Positions 1 through 6,619 of a DNA stretch of 12,345 nt are shown piece after piece. Position 1 is the stretch's first letter. The number at the start of each line of letters is the position of its first letter. Location of the stretch: assembly GCA_013375355.1 (NCBI GenBank), contig JABXJV010000475.1, positions 1-12,345 on the forward strand, read 5' to 3'. Source of the DNA: Candidatus Helarchaeota archaeon. GTDB lineage: Archaea; Asgardarchaeota; Lokiarchaeia; Helarchaeales; JABXJV01. Below the pieces are notes generated by a model that was given only the letters and a program-made list of their open reading frames with translations, was not told the DNA's origin and searched no databases. The translations under genes and the position numbers were made by a program.

Positions 1-422
1 CTTTAAATACAACAATAAAAACGATTGGGACTTATACGTTGAAAATTAATGCAAGTAAGCCGAAATATGAAACAAGAGAAATTTTTATCTCAATAAATAT
101 CCGCAATATATATACAAATTTAACTTACATTCAGCCCAGTCCCGTTGGAATAGATAGAAATGTTACAATTCAACTTGAGTATGGAGATATTGATAATGGT
201 ACCTTAATTTCTAGTGCAAATATTGTAGTAAGTTCTCAAGTTGGTGCTCAATATTGGTCTGTTAGTAATTTTTCTTACCAAGAGATTTCCCCATCTGGAA
301 CTTATAACCTTACGTTTAATACTTCCATTTTTGGTAGTGGAGGAACGTACGTGATCTATGTCACCGCATATAAATTAAATTATGCAAATGCTACAACTCC
401 CATTAGTATTTTTGTTGGCGAT
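1..422 (+). repeat. Tandem coding repeat, copy 1 (606-base period)
   Basis: First visible copy of a duplicated ectodomain segment in the surface protein gene. It aligns without gaps to bases 607-1028. By eye about 90 of 128 encoded residues are identical, including the blocks IRNIYTNLTYIQP and NVTIQLEYGD. The copy begins at or before the window edge, so more copies may lie to the left. Confidence 0.85.
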
Positions 423-1991
423 AGAAGTACAACGCTCACCTCTCCTCAAATAGGTGGAGTTTTCGTTCCTTGGGGAAGAAATTTTACCATAGATGTTTAT
501 TATAATGAATCACTTATACTTGGGATCTCGGGTGCAACTGTAAAATGTGATTGGGATTTGAATTACTATACAATCTTAGAGATTGGTGGTGGACATTACC
601 AAATAATCTTAAATACGACAGCTAAAATGATTGAAACCTATACATTAAAAATTAATTCAAGTAAGTTGAAGTATGAAGCAAAAGAAATTTTTATCTCTGT
701 AATAATTCGCAATATATATACCAATCTTACGTATATTCAGCCAGATTCTGTTAATTTTAGATCTAATGTTACAATTCAGCTAGAATATGGGGATACAGAT
801 AACATTACATTGATCTCTGGAGCAACTATCACAGTTAGCGATGATTTTGGTGCTCTATACTGGCCCTTGAGTAATTATTCTTTTATTGAAATATCACCTT
901 TAGGAACTTATAATCTTACTTTAAACACTTCTTATTTTGGCGGTGTAGGAACATTTTTGGTCTATGTCACTGCAAGTAAATCAAATTATGCAAATGCAAC
1001 AACCCCTATTAGTATTTTTGTTGAAGATATGGATGCAACTCTTGGATTATTTCCACCTGATGGTAATGTACAAACATATTTAGGGCAAAATATTACTTTA
1101 ATATTAAATTATAGTGACACACGTAATGGTAACCCAATTCCAAATGCAAATATAACATACAGTGAAAGTATAATAGGTGCGGGTAATTTTAATTATGATG
1201 TAACTTCAGAATTATATAATGCGACTTTAAATACAAGCGGACTCGGAGTTGGACTTTATTACATTATTATAAAAGCTAATGGTTCAGATAAAGGATATGA
1301 GATATTGGGTGATATATTTACTTTACAAATATTAAGGGTACCTACTAATCTGACAGCAGCTAACTATACATATAATATTATACCAAGTAGTAATTTCACA
1401 ATTAATGTGATATATAATGTATCGCTCTGGGCAGAATATATAGAAAACGCTACAGTAACATACTCTTGGCCAAGGGGAGAAGGAGATTTAAATGAAATAG
1501 GAAACGGATCATACGAAATTACATTAACTGCTCCGGCATCAGAGGGACTCTATAAAATCACGATTAGAGCATTTAAAGATGACTATCAATATCAAGAAAT
1601 AGAAATCGATGTTAATGCTCAATTTCCACCACTTCCACCACCAACAAAGGAAAAAATACCTCCTCCTATTTTCCCACAAGAAGATATTAGACCATTACTT
1701 GCAATGATAATAATTCCCATGATTGCCGCAATTGCAGCATTATCTGTATATATGGCTTGGTATCGACATTTTAGGTATCCAGTGATAGTAAGAAGAATGC
1801 GAAAGGCAATTAAAAATATAAAAAAGAAAAAGTCCATAAAACCTTTTGATGTCGGTTCTAGAACAGATATAATTTCTGGTTTAATCGAAAAAGATTTTGA
1901 AAAATTCCAGAATGAAATCTTAGTACCTTTAACTGGAAAGAAAAAAGATTTAGGAATTAAAGTGGTAAAAAAATCAGGTAAAAAGAAATAA
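3..1991 (+). CDS. Ig-like repeat surface protein, type I membrane, 5' end outside window
   Basis: Only the C-terminal part is present. The frame is open from base 3, and the residues before the first possible TTG (base 39) match an internal repeat, so the true start lies left of the window. Numbering from that TTG gives 650 residues. Residues 1-525 are beta-rich Ig/cadherin-like modules dense in N-x-S/T sequons. A 128-residue block (1-128) recurs at 203-330, and more diverged modules follow at about 331-430 and 432-527. A proline-rich stalk (529-547) leads to one membrane span (about 553-575). A strongly basic tail of about 75 residues (RRMRK, KNIKKKK, terminal KKSGKKK) should be cytoplasmic by the positive-inside rule. 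The ectodomain is therefore outside and probably glycosylated: an S-layer-associated, adhesin or receptor role is inferred from architecture only. It lies 12 bases before the longin/winged-helix gene, so the two are probably co-transcribed. I recognise no specific family. Confidence 0.85.
   Translation, partial: LNTTIKTIGTYTLKINASKPKYETREIFISINIRNIYTNLTYIQPSPVGIDRNVTIQLEYGDIDNGTLISSANIVVSSQVGAQYWSVSNFSYQEISPSGTYNLTFNTSIFGSGGTYVIYVTAYKLNYANATTPISIFVGDRSTTLTSPQIGGVFVPWGRNFTIDVYYNESLILGISGATVKCDWDLNYYTILEIGGGHYQIILNTTAKMIETYTLKINSSKLKYEAKEIFISVIIRNIYTNLTYIQPDSVNFRSNVTIQLEYGDTDNITLISGATITVSDDFGALYWPLSNYSFIEISPLGTYNLTLNTSYFGGVGTFLVYVTASKSNYANATTPISIFVEDMDATLGLFPPDGNVQTYLGQNITLILNYSDTRNGNPIPNANITYSESIIGAGNFNYDVTSELYNATLNTSGLGVGLYYIIIKANGSDKGYEILGDIFTLQILRVPTNLTAANYTYNIIPSSNFTINVIYNVSLWAEYIENATVTYSWPRGEGDLNEIGNGSYEITLTAPASEGLYKITIRAFKDDYQYQEIEIDVNAQFPPLPPPTKEKIPPPIFPQEDIRPLLAMIIIPMIAAIAALSVYMAWYRHFRYPVIVRRMRKAIKNIKKKKSIKPFDVGSRTDIISGLIEKDFEKFQNEILVPLTGKKKDLGIKVVKKSGKKK
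607..1028 (+). repeat. Tandem coding repeat, copy 2 (606-base period)
   Basis: Second copy of the repeat at bases 1-422, offset by exactly 606 bases (202 codons). The whole repeated unit is therefore about 202 residues, long enough for two Ig-like modules. Differences are mostly single substitutions, and the reading frame is kept throughout. The intervening module (residues about 129-190) has only weak similarity to the segment after copy 2. Confidence 0.85.
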
Positions 1992-2003
1992 GTTAATAAA
2001 AAT

Positions 2004-3101
2004 TTGGAAGTGATTAAAATCCCTAAGGGTATAGCTGTGATAAAATGGGATGATAAAGAAGGAGTTTTATTAGAATCAAAATATCCTGAAGATCTTAAAA
2101 TTGAACAAGATGAAATCATGAGAATCTATACATCACATGCAATGGGAGAAGGAAGACCAGGGTTATTATCCATTAAATTATCAGGTGCAGACAACGTTTT
2201 GAGTTATTTTACAGGAATTGATGTCCAGACACAATATGCTATTGCTATTTTATTAGATATAGATGAAGATTCAAATTGGTTTGAGGATCCACTATTAGAA
2301 TCAGTAAATAATATTATTTCAAATGTTGGAACAGAGAAATTTAAAGGTCTTTTGTCAAAAACTTTCGTATATATAGTTAAATCCAGTAAACTAACTCAGG
2401 AACAAATTTATGCATTTATTCTCAAAGATTATAAATTGAATAAACTTTTTGAAATCCTTAAGGAAGGTCCATTAACAATTAAGGACTTAAAAGATAGACT
2501 AGAAAAAGAACTTGGAGAGACTGTTTCTAATTTGGATAATTTGTTATCCCATTTAATAAGAGGCAACCTAATAATTAGGGATTTCATCAAAGAAGGTAAA
2601 GTGGAAAACATCTTCCTGATTCGTGATTTTTATGGGACTCGACTTCCACCATATAACATTATCTCGCAGGTTCAATCAAAGAAATTTTCTTCTGTATTAG
2701 CTAATGATTTCATACAACATCTTTTAGAATATTTCCAGTTATATACACCATCTGCAAAAGATATCGAAAGATTAGCCGAAATAATTACAAACCCAATTTA
2801 TTATGATCTTATATCTATAATGCGAAAGCAACCAATTCTTTCTGAGGACATCTCAAAACATTCAGATTTCGACGAAGAGGAGATTGAAGAGGTTTACCAA
2901 AGTTTATTAAGATTGAATATTATTGCCGAGTTTAAAGACCATAAATTAAAAAATTGGACATTATTAACAAGTGATATAAGGTTTCATACATTTTTTCCAA
3001 GTTATTTGCTTGAAAATCTCCGGAACTTGCTTAGACTTCGAAAAATAGAAAGACCACTTGCAATAAAACACTTTGAATTATTAGAGAAAAATTATAGTTG
3101 A
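2004..3101 (+). CDS. Longin/roadblock-like domain protein with two probable winged-helix domains
   Basis: This 365-residue soluble protein has no signal peptide or membrane span. Residues about 5-110 (IPKGIAVIKWDDKEG, then KYPED, then a hydrophobic strand YAIAILLDIDED) resemble an alpha/beta longin or roadblock-type fold. Residues 145-208 look like a winged helix (LFEILKEGPLTIKDLKDRL, then a recognition-type helix, then a basic wing). Residues about 262-325 look like a second one (LISIMRKQPILSEDI, then EEVYQSLLRLNII). Archaeal proteins of this kind are usually annotated as hypothetical. The start is TTG at 2004, with GTG at 2010 as an alternative. No SD is visible, and the gene follows the upstream stop by 12 bases in the same frame, so translational coupling with the surface-protein gene is likely. 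The inferred role is a regulator that takes a protein or membrane signal through the longin-like part. The domain calls are from sequence pattern only. Confidence 0.8.
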   Translation: MEVIKIPKGIAVIKWDDKEGVLLESKYPEDLKIEQDEIMRIYTSHAMGEGRPGLLSIKLSGADNVLSYFTGIDVQTQYAIAILLDIDEDSNWFEDPLLESVNNIISNVGTEKFKGLLSKTFVYIVKSSKLTQEQIYAFILKDYKLNKLFEILKEGPLTIKDLKDRLEKELGETVSNLDNLLSHLIRGNLIIRDFIKEGKVENIFLIRDFYGTRLPPYNIISQVQSKKFSSVLANDFIQHLLEYFQLYTPSAKDIERLAEIITNPIYYDLISIMRKQPILSEDISKHSDFDEEEIEEVYQSLLRLNIIAEFKDHKLKNWTLLTSDIRFHTFFPSYLLENLRNLLRLRKIERPLAIKHFELLEKNYS

Positions 3102-3131
3102 GTTTAAAAAGATATAATTTTTAACAGAACC

Positions 3132-3143
3132 TTCTAATTAGAA
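3132..3143. other. 12-base perfect palindrome between convergent genes
   Basis: The 48-base gap between the two convergent stop codons (3102-3149) contains the perfect palindrome TTCTAATTAGAA, preceded by the T-run ATAATTTTTAAC. It may belong to a bidirectional transcript end. The stem would be weak (A/T-rich, no loop), so it could also be chance in AT-rich DNA. Confidence 0.3.
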
Positions 3144-3149
3144 TCAGCT

Positions 3150-5054
3150 TTACTGTAATTGTTTTTTTCCGATTAACCAAGCACTTTCGAGAGGATTTAA
3201 TAACATTCGGACATGATCTATTAAAATAGAGGCCATACCAGCAACTTCTTGCTCAGATACTATTCCTATAACAATTTCTTCACCATCTTTTACTGCTCCC
3301 CAAAGATCTTTTTTAAAATAATTTCTGAATTCAACATTTGAAAACTTTTGGAGTTCTTTTAAAGTATCTCTACATTCGGGATTACTTAAATCAATTTTAG
3401 TAGCTATACGAACATTTACATGGGTTGATAAATTCTTAAAAGAACTAAGATCAACATCTTCTAAATTTGGAGCAACAATTAGAATTCTAGCCTTTGCGTG
3501 GCTCATGAACTCATTTATTTGAGCAATCATGCTTTCTCTACCACGAACAAACCAGATATCTTTAAATTTAAAGACAGCTTTTTCCTTAGCAATTTTCCAA
3601 AAATCTTTCATAGTTGTCTCAGAAAGCTCAATTCTTTTTTCAATTGACTGCAAAACTTCTTGAAGCGATTTTATTATATTATCTCTAAAAATAGTCTCTA
3701 AATTAGTAAAAATATTTAAAATATCACTAGAAGATGTGGATAATTGATTATCAAGGTTACTAAGAGTTTGTATTAAATTTTCGCGGATTTTTTTACCAAA
3801 ACTTTCTGTTAACCAAATTTTAAGATCTTCTGTAATGTTTTCAGTTGCACCATCTATTTTTCTCTTAGCTTCTTGCATATTTTCTTTTAATTTATTAATG
3901 ATTTCATTTCTAAAAATTTCCTCGATGTTTGAGAGTTGAGTTTTCACATCATTGGATATATTTTTCATTTGACTTTCTATATTGCTAACGTTACTCTCTA
4001 CACCTTGCACAATTTTTTCACTAAATAATGATTTTAAATTTTCAATTTCTGTAATCATACTTCCTGAAATATTTTCAGATTCTTCTTCAAGTTTTGAAAA
4101 AGTAGTAGCAGTTACTTTAATTACATCATCTTGAAAACTTTCACGAAGGGAGTTGAATTCTTTAATTACAATATCTTGAACAAAATTTTCTATAAATTGC
4201 TTAAAAGCTTTCATTTTGAATCGATTTTCAAATTCAAGGGCAATTTTTGATTTTAAATCTTGAACTTGTTCTTCAAATTTCTTAAACTCTTTTCGTAATA
4301 GATCAGGTGTCATCTCACTAGTATTAACAATAAATTGAGAAAAGCTCATGAAACTATCCATTAATCTACCAAATTGCCCCATAAAGTTACCAAATTGAAC
4401 CTGTAAATCTTGCATAAATTTTAATTTTATTTCCTTCAAGAAATTTTCAAAATCATTAAACCGTTTGATAATTTGTGTGTCAGATTTTTGTTCAAAAGCA
4501 CTAAATTGTTCTTCTAATGTTTTTGTCATGTCAGATTCGGTTTGATGAATGAAAGTTCGAATTTTTTCCAAATGGGTAAATTCTCGAACTTGATCTTCAA
4601 ATTTCTTTAATTGTTCATCTATAGATTTTGGGACACCTTCTCTAACTTCATTTAAAGAGTTTTGAAAATCCTTTAATTGTTTAACTTTATCAATACTTTC
4701 TTGAACTTTTTTTAATTGCAACCCTAATGAACTAGATGAACCTGATTGAAGATTTCTTACGAAATCTTGAAAATCACTTAATTGTTGTAATAAAACCATA
4801 TATGGAGGCAATGCTTCATATCTGGGGATGGCAGAGGGAATGCCTCTAACAAGTCCTTTCTCAAGCAGTTTGTCTACAATTTTTTGAATTGCTTCATCCG
4901 TCATTCCAGTTAATAACTTAATTTCTCCTACAGTAACAGGTCCTCTTCCTGTAATATTGAAATATATATCAATACTATTCACATCTAACCCATAAGATTT
5001 TAAAGTCTCTTCTGAAGTTGATTGTATCAAATTTTCGCTTGGTTCTTCCTTCAT
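3150..5054 (-). CDS. TrmB-like regulator with a very long coiled-coil insert
   Basis: The protein has 634 residues. Residues about 25-85 form a TrmB/MarR-type winged helix (GPVTVGEIKLLTGM, then TDEAIQKIVDKLLEKGLV, then a wing ending RYEALPP). Residues about 105-495 are almost entirely amphipathic helix with few prolines. Residues about 300-485 hold a repeat of roughly 37 residues whose cores are LRESFQDDVIK, LKSLFSEKIVQ, IEEIFRNEIINK, LTESFGKKIREN and LETIFRDNIIKS. Residues about 498-625 resemble the PLD-like effector domain of TrmB regulators (WFVRGRESM, ARILIVAPNLEDVD, then late strands EEIVIGIVS). TrmB proteins are usually about 250-360 residues, so the insert roughly doubles the length. 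The start is ATG with AGGTG five bases upstream. It is divergent from the GTPase gene across 596 bases. A DNA-binding role is likely; the coiled coil could instead make it a structural or chromosome-associated protein. The ligand is unknown. Confidence 0.8.
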   Translation of the reverse strand: MKEEPSENLIQSTSEETLKSYGLDVNSIDIYFNITGRGPVTVGEIKLLTGMTDEAIQKIVDKLLEKGLVRGIPSAIPRYEALPPYMVLLQQLSDFQDFVRNLQSGSSSSLGLQLKKVQESIDKVKQLKDFQNSLNEVREGVPKSIDEQLKKFEDQVREFTHLEKIRTFIHQTESDMTKTLEEQFSAFEQKSDTQIIKRFNDFENFLKEIKLKFMQDLQVQFGNFMGQFGRLMDSFMSFSQFIVNTSEMTPDLLRKEFKKFEEQVQDLKSKIALEFENRFKMKAFKQFIENFVQDIVIKEFNSLRESFQDDVIKVTATTFSKLEEESENISGSMITEIENLKSLFSEKIVQGVESNVSNIESQMKNISNDVKTQLSNIEEIFRNEIINKLKENMQEAKRKIDGATENITEDLKIWLTESFGKKIRENLIQTLSNLDNQLSTSSSDILNIFTNLETIFRDNIIKSLQEVLQSIEKRIELSETTMKDFWKIAKEKAVFKFKDIWFVRGRESMIAQINEFMSHAKARILIVAPNLEDVDLSSFKNLSTHVNVRIATKIDLSNPECRDTLKELQKFSNVEFRNYFKKDLWGAVKDGEEIVIGIVSEQEVAGMASILIDHVRMLLNPLESAWLIGKKQLQ

Positions 5055-5059
5055 TTTAA

Positions 5060-5064
5060 CACCT
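5060..5064 (-). promoter_or_regulatory. Ribosome binding site of the coiled-coil TrmB-like gene
   Basis: On the minus strand AGGTG lies five bases before the ATG at 5054. It matches the core of the archaeal SD sequence (GGAGGTGAT) and supports this start. Confidence 0.6.
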
Positions 5065-5412
5065 ATGTAAAATGATTTTTAATAATATGAACGATATTTT
5101 TTCTTTAATTAATATTTTTTTAAAATTTATATTAATAAGTAAAGATTTGTTAGTGCATTCTGCAAAATTAAAAATTTTTTATTTCTTATTCCTCTAAATA
5201 CGAAATAGACTTTTCATCACTAAAATATTTTTCTACATTTTTTTTTCTGATTTTTGAATTCCATGCATAAAATTAACCATACTTCAATAAATTAAGATTT
5301 AATTTATTTTTTACCTTGTATTTTATGCCTTAATTACAAATTGATTTATTTAAAAAGAAGATAAGTGTAATTTTTTAAATAGAATTATTAGCAATATTAG
5401 ACTTTTTTTTTC

Positions 5413-5449
5413 GAAATTCTCAAAGATTTTAATCAATTTTTGAGATTTC
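5413..5449. other. Imperfect inverted repeat (hairpin) in intergenic region
   Basis: The arms 5413-5428 and 5435-5449 pair over about 14 of 15 positions, with one bulged T at 5418 and one mismatch, around a six-base loop. Nine Ts precede it on the plus strand, so it is not a classical hairpin-then-T-run terminator in either direction. The downstream stretch 5471-5496 partly repeats the left arm and loop in direct orientation, with about 21 of 26 bases matching. It may be an operator or a structured 5' leader element, or chance in AT-rich DNA. Confidence 0.35.
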
Positions 5450-5611
5450 TAACTGGTCTATTTAAAATTTTCAATGATTTTATTAAATGTTTAAGAATCT
5501 CACAAAATTTTTCATATTTTATTCTGGTTTTCCCACAATAGTTTTTTAAATAAAATGATATTATGTGAATTAATTTACTTAAATTACCAATAAAATTCAA
5601 ATTCTGACATA

Positions 5612-5627
5612 AAAAGCTCCAGCTTTT
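5612..5627. promoter_or_regulatory. Perfect inverted repeat just upstream of the GTPase gene
   Basis: The 7-base arms AAAAGCT and AGCTTTT flank a two-base CC spacer, ending 23 bases before the GTPase start codon and about ten bases before its putative SD. Its position fits an operator for a dimeric winged-helix protein, or a short mRNA leader hairpin. The role is inferred from position. Confidence 0.4.
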
Positions 5628-5650
5628 ATTCAATAAGAAGGGACAATGAT

Positions 5651-6619
5651 ATGATTAACCATATATGGATCATTAAAAATAGCGGGGAAAATTTATTCCA
5701 TAAAAATTTTGGAAAATCCACAATGCAAATGGGAGAAGATTTAATTTCAGGATTTTTTATTGCGCTTGATACATTTGCTAAAGAAAGTGGAAAGGGTGAA
5801 ATTGACAGCATTACTTTAAAAGATGCAAAATTTATTTACATGAACTTTGGAGCTATTTTAATCGTGGCTGGTTGTGAGCGTTCGGATGAAATTAGTCAGA
5901 TGAAAGAATATATGAGTTCAGTTGGAAACAAATTTATAGAAAAGTATGGAAATCTTGAAAAATGGGATGGAGATATTGATGGTTTTCAAAATTTTTCGGA
6001 TACCATGGATACAGAATTCAATCCCGAAGACTGGAGTAAATTTCAAATTCCTATGTTATCAAAGGATGAAATAAAAGAAGAATCTAAGCATAAAAAGAAA
6101 TTTCTCTATAAAACAGTAATTGTAGGAAATTCTGGAGTAGGAAAGACCTGCTTATTAAATAGATTTGTTGAAGATAGATTTGAATCGAAGTATAAACCTA
6201 CTTTAGGTGTGGATATAAAAAGATACACTTATGAATATAATTCTAATACAAATTTTTCATTTACTGCATGGGATGTCTCAGGACAAGCGTCTTTCAAAAG
6301 TCTTCGTAAGGTGTATTATCCAAATACTCAATCCTTCTTAATCTTATTTGATCTTTCAGATAGAAATTCGTTTCAAAAAGTTGACAACTGGTTAGATGAA
6401 ATACACCAATATGGAAATAAAAATGGTGTTTTTTTACTAGTTGGGAATAAAAAAGATTTACAAAAAGAAAGAAATATTACTCCAGAAGAAGGAAAACAAA
6501 AAGCAGATGAATTAGGCTTTGATTATTTTGAAACTTCAGCTAAAACAGGAGATAATGTAACAGATTTATTTAGATACGTAGGACAAAAATTAATTGAAAG
6601 AAGAATGTTTCAAAATTAG
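5651..6619 (+). CDS. Longin-like domain fused to a Rab/Ras-type small GTPase
   Basis: The protein has 322 residues. Residues 1-120 read as a longin/roadblock-like domain: a first strand (HIWIIKNSGENLFHKNFG), a helix (EDLISGFFIALDTFAKESG), paired strands (KFIYMNFGAILIVAG), then a long helix ending near GDIDGFQNF. A charged linker (about 135-150) leads to a complete G domain at 151-316. G1 is GNSGVGKT (159-166, with Ser at the Ras Gly12 position as in Rabs), the G2 Thr is 184, G3 is DVSGQ (208-212), G4 is NKKD (266-269) and G5 is TSAK (295-298). All nucleotide-binding motifs and the catalytic Gln212 are present, so GTP hydrolysis is expected. The C-terminus (RRMFQN) has no cysteine, so Rab-style prenylation is not possible. 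The ATG start is preceded by AGAAGGGA at seven bases; another ATG five bases earlier is closed at once by TGA. Cellular role unknown; membrane-trafficking or signalling scaffold functions are inferred from eukaryotic relatives. Confidence 0.9.
   Translation: MINHIWIIKNSGENLFHKNFGKSTMQMGEDLISGFFIALDTFAKESGKGEIDSITLKDAKFIYMNFGAILIVAGCERSDEISQMKEYMSSVGNKFIEKYGNLEKWDGDIDGFQNFSDTMDTEFNPEDWSKFQIPMLSKDEIKEESKHKKKFLYKTVIVGNSGVGKTCLLNRFVEDRFESKYKPTLGVDIKRYTYEYNSNTNFSFTAWDVSGQASFKSLRKVYYPNTQSFLILFDLSDRNSFQKVDNWLDEIHQYGNKNGVFLLVGNKKDLQKERNITPEEGKQKADELGFDYFETSAKTGDNVTDLFRYVGQKLIERRMFQN

Larger units (their letters stand above)
5055..5650. other. Long AT-rich divergent intergenic region
   Basis: These 596 bases separate the divergent TrmB-like and GTPase genes. 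It is the longest non-coding stretch in the window and among the most AT-rich, with many A and T runs. It must hold both promoters. TATA-like stretches are present (for example around 5543-5552 toward the GTPase gene and around 5100-5115 toward the TrmB-like gene), but in DNA this AT-rich they cannot be told from background. Two inverted repeats stand out, at 5413-5449 and 5612-5627. A minus-strand open frame at 5433-5633 begins with TTG, lacks an SD and has low-complexity content, so I do not call it a gene. No tRNA or snoRNA-like structure was recognised. Confidence 0.6.

Noticed and set aside
1619..2119. Minus-strand 166-codon open frame opposite the surface-protein tail
   Set aside because: It lies wholly opposite two well-supported genes; its proline- and phenylalanine-rich content mirrors the Lys-rich tail and proline stalk on the other strand.
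2429..2611. Minus-strand 60-codon frame inside the longin/winged-helix gene
   Set aside because: Antisense shadow of coding sequence with no SD and no recognisable domain.
5402..5449. Rho-independent-style terminator at the 5413-5449 hairpin
   Set aside because: The T-run precedes the hairpin on the plus strand and reads as A-run after it on the minus strand, so the order is wrong in both directions.
5552..5608. Possible C/D-box small RNA (ATGATAT near 5555, CTGA near 5604)
   Set aside because: The C-box is imperfect, no C'/D' pair is visible, and such short matches are expected by chance.
5433..5633. Minus-strand 66-codon frame in the intergenic region
   Set aside because: It has a TTG start, no SD and low-complexity Lys/Ile/Leu/Asn content, and it overlaps both hairpins.
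5626..5811. Minus-strand 61-codon frame over the GTPase start
   Set aside because: It is opposite the longin-like domain coding sequence and has no SD.
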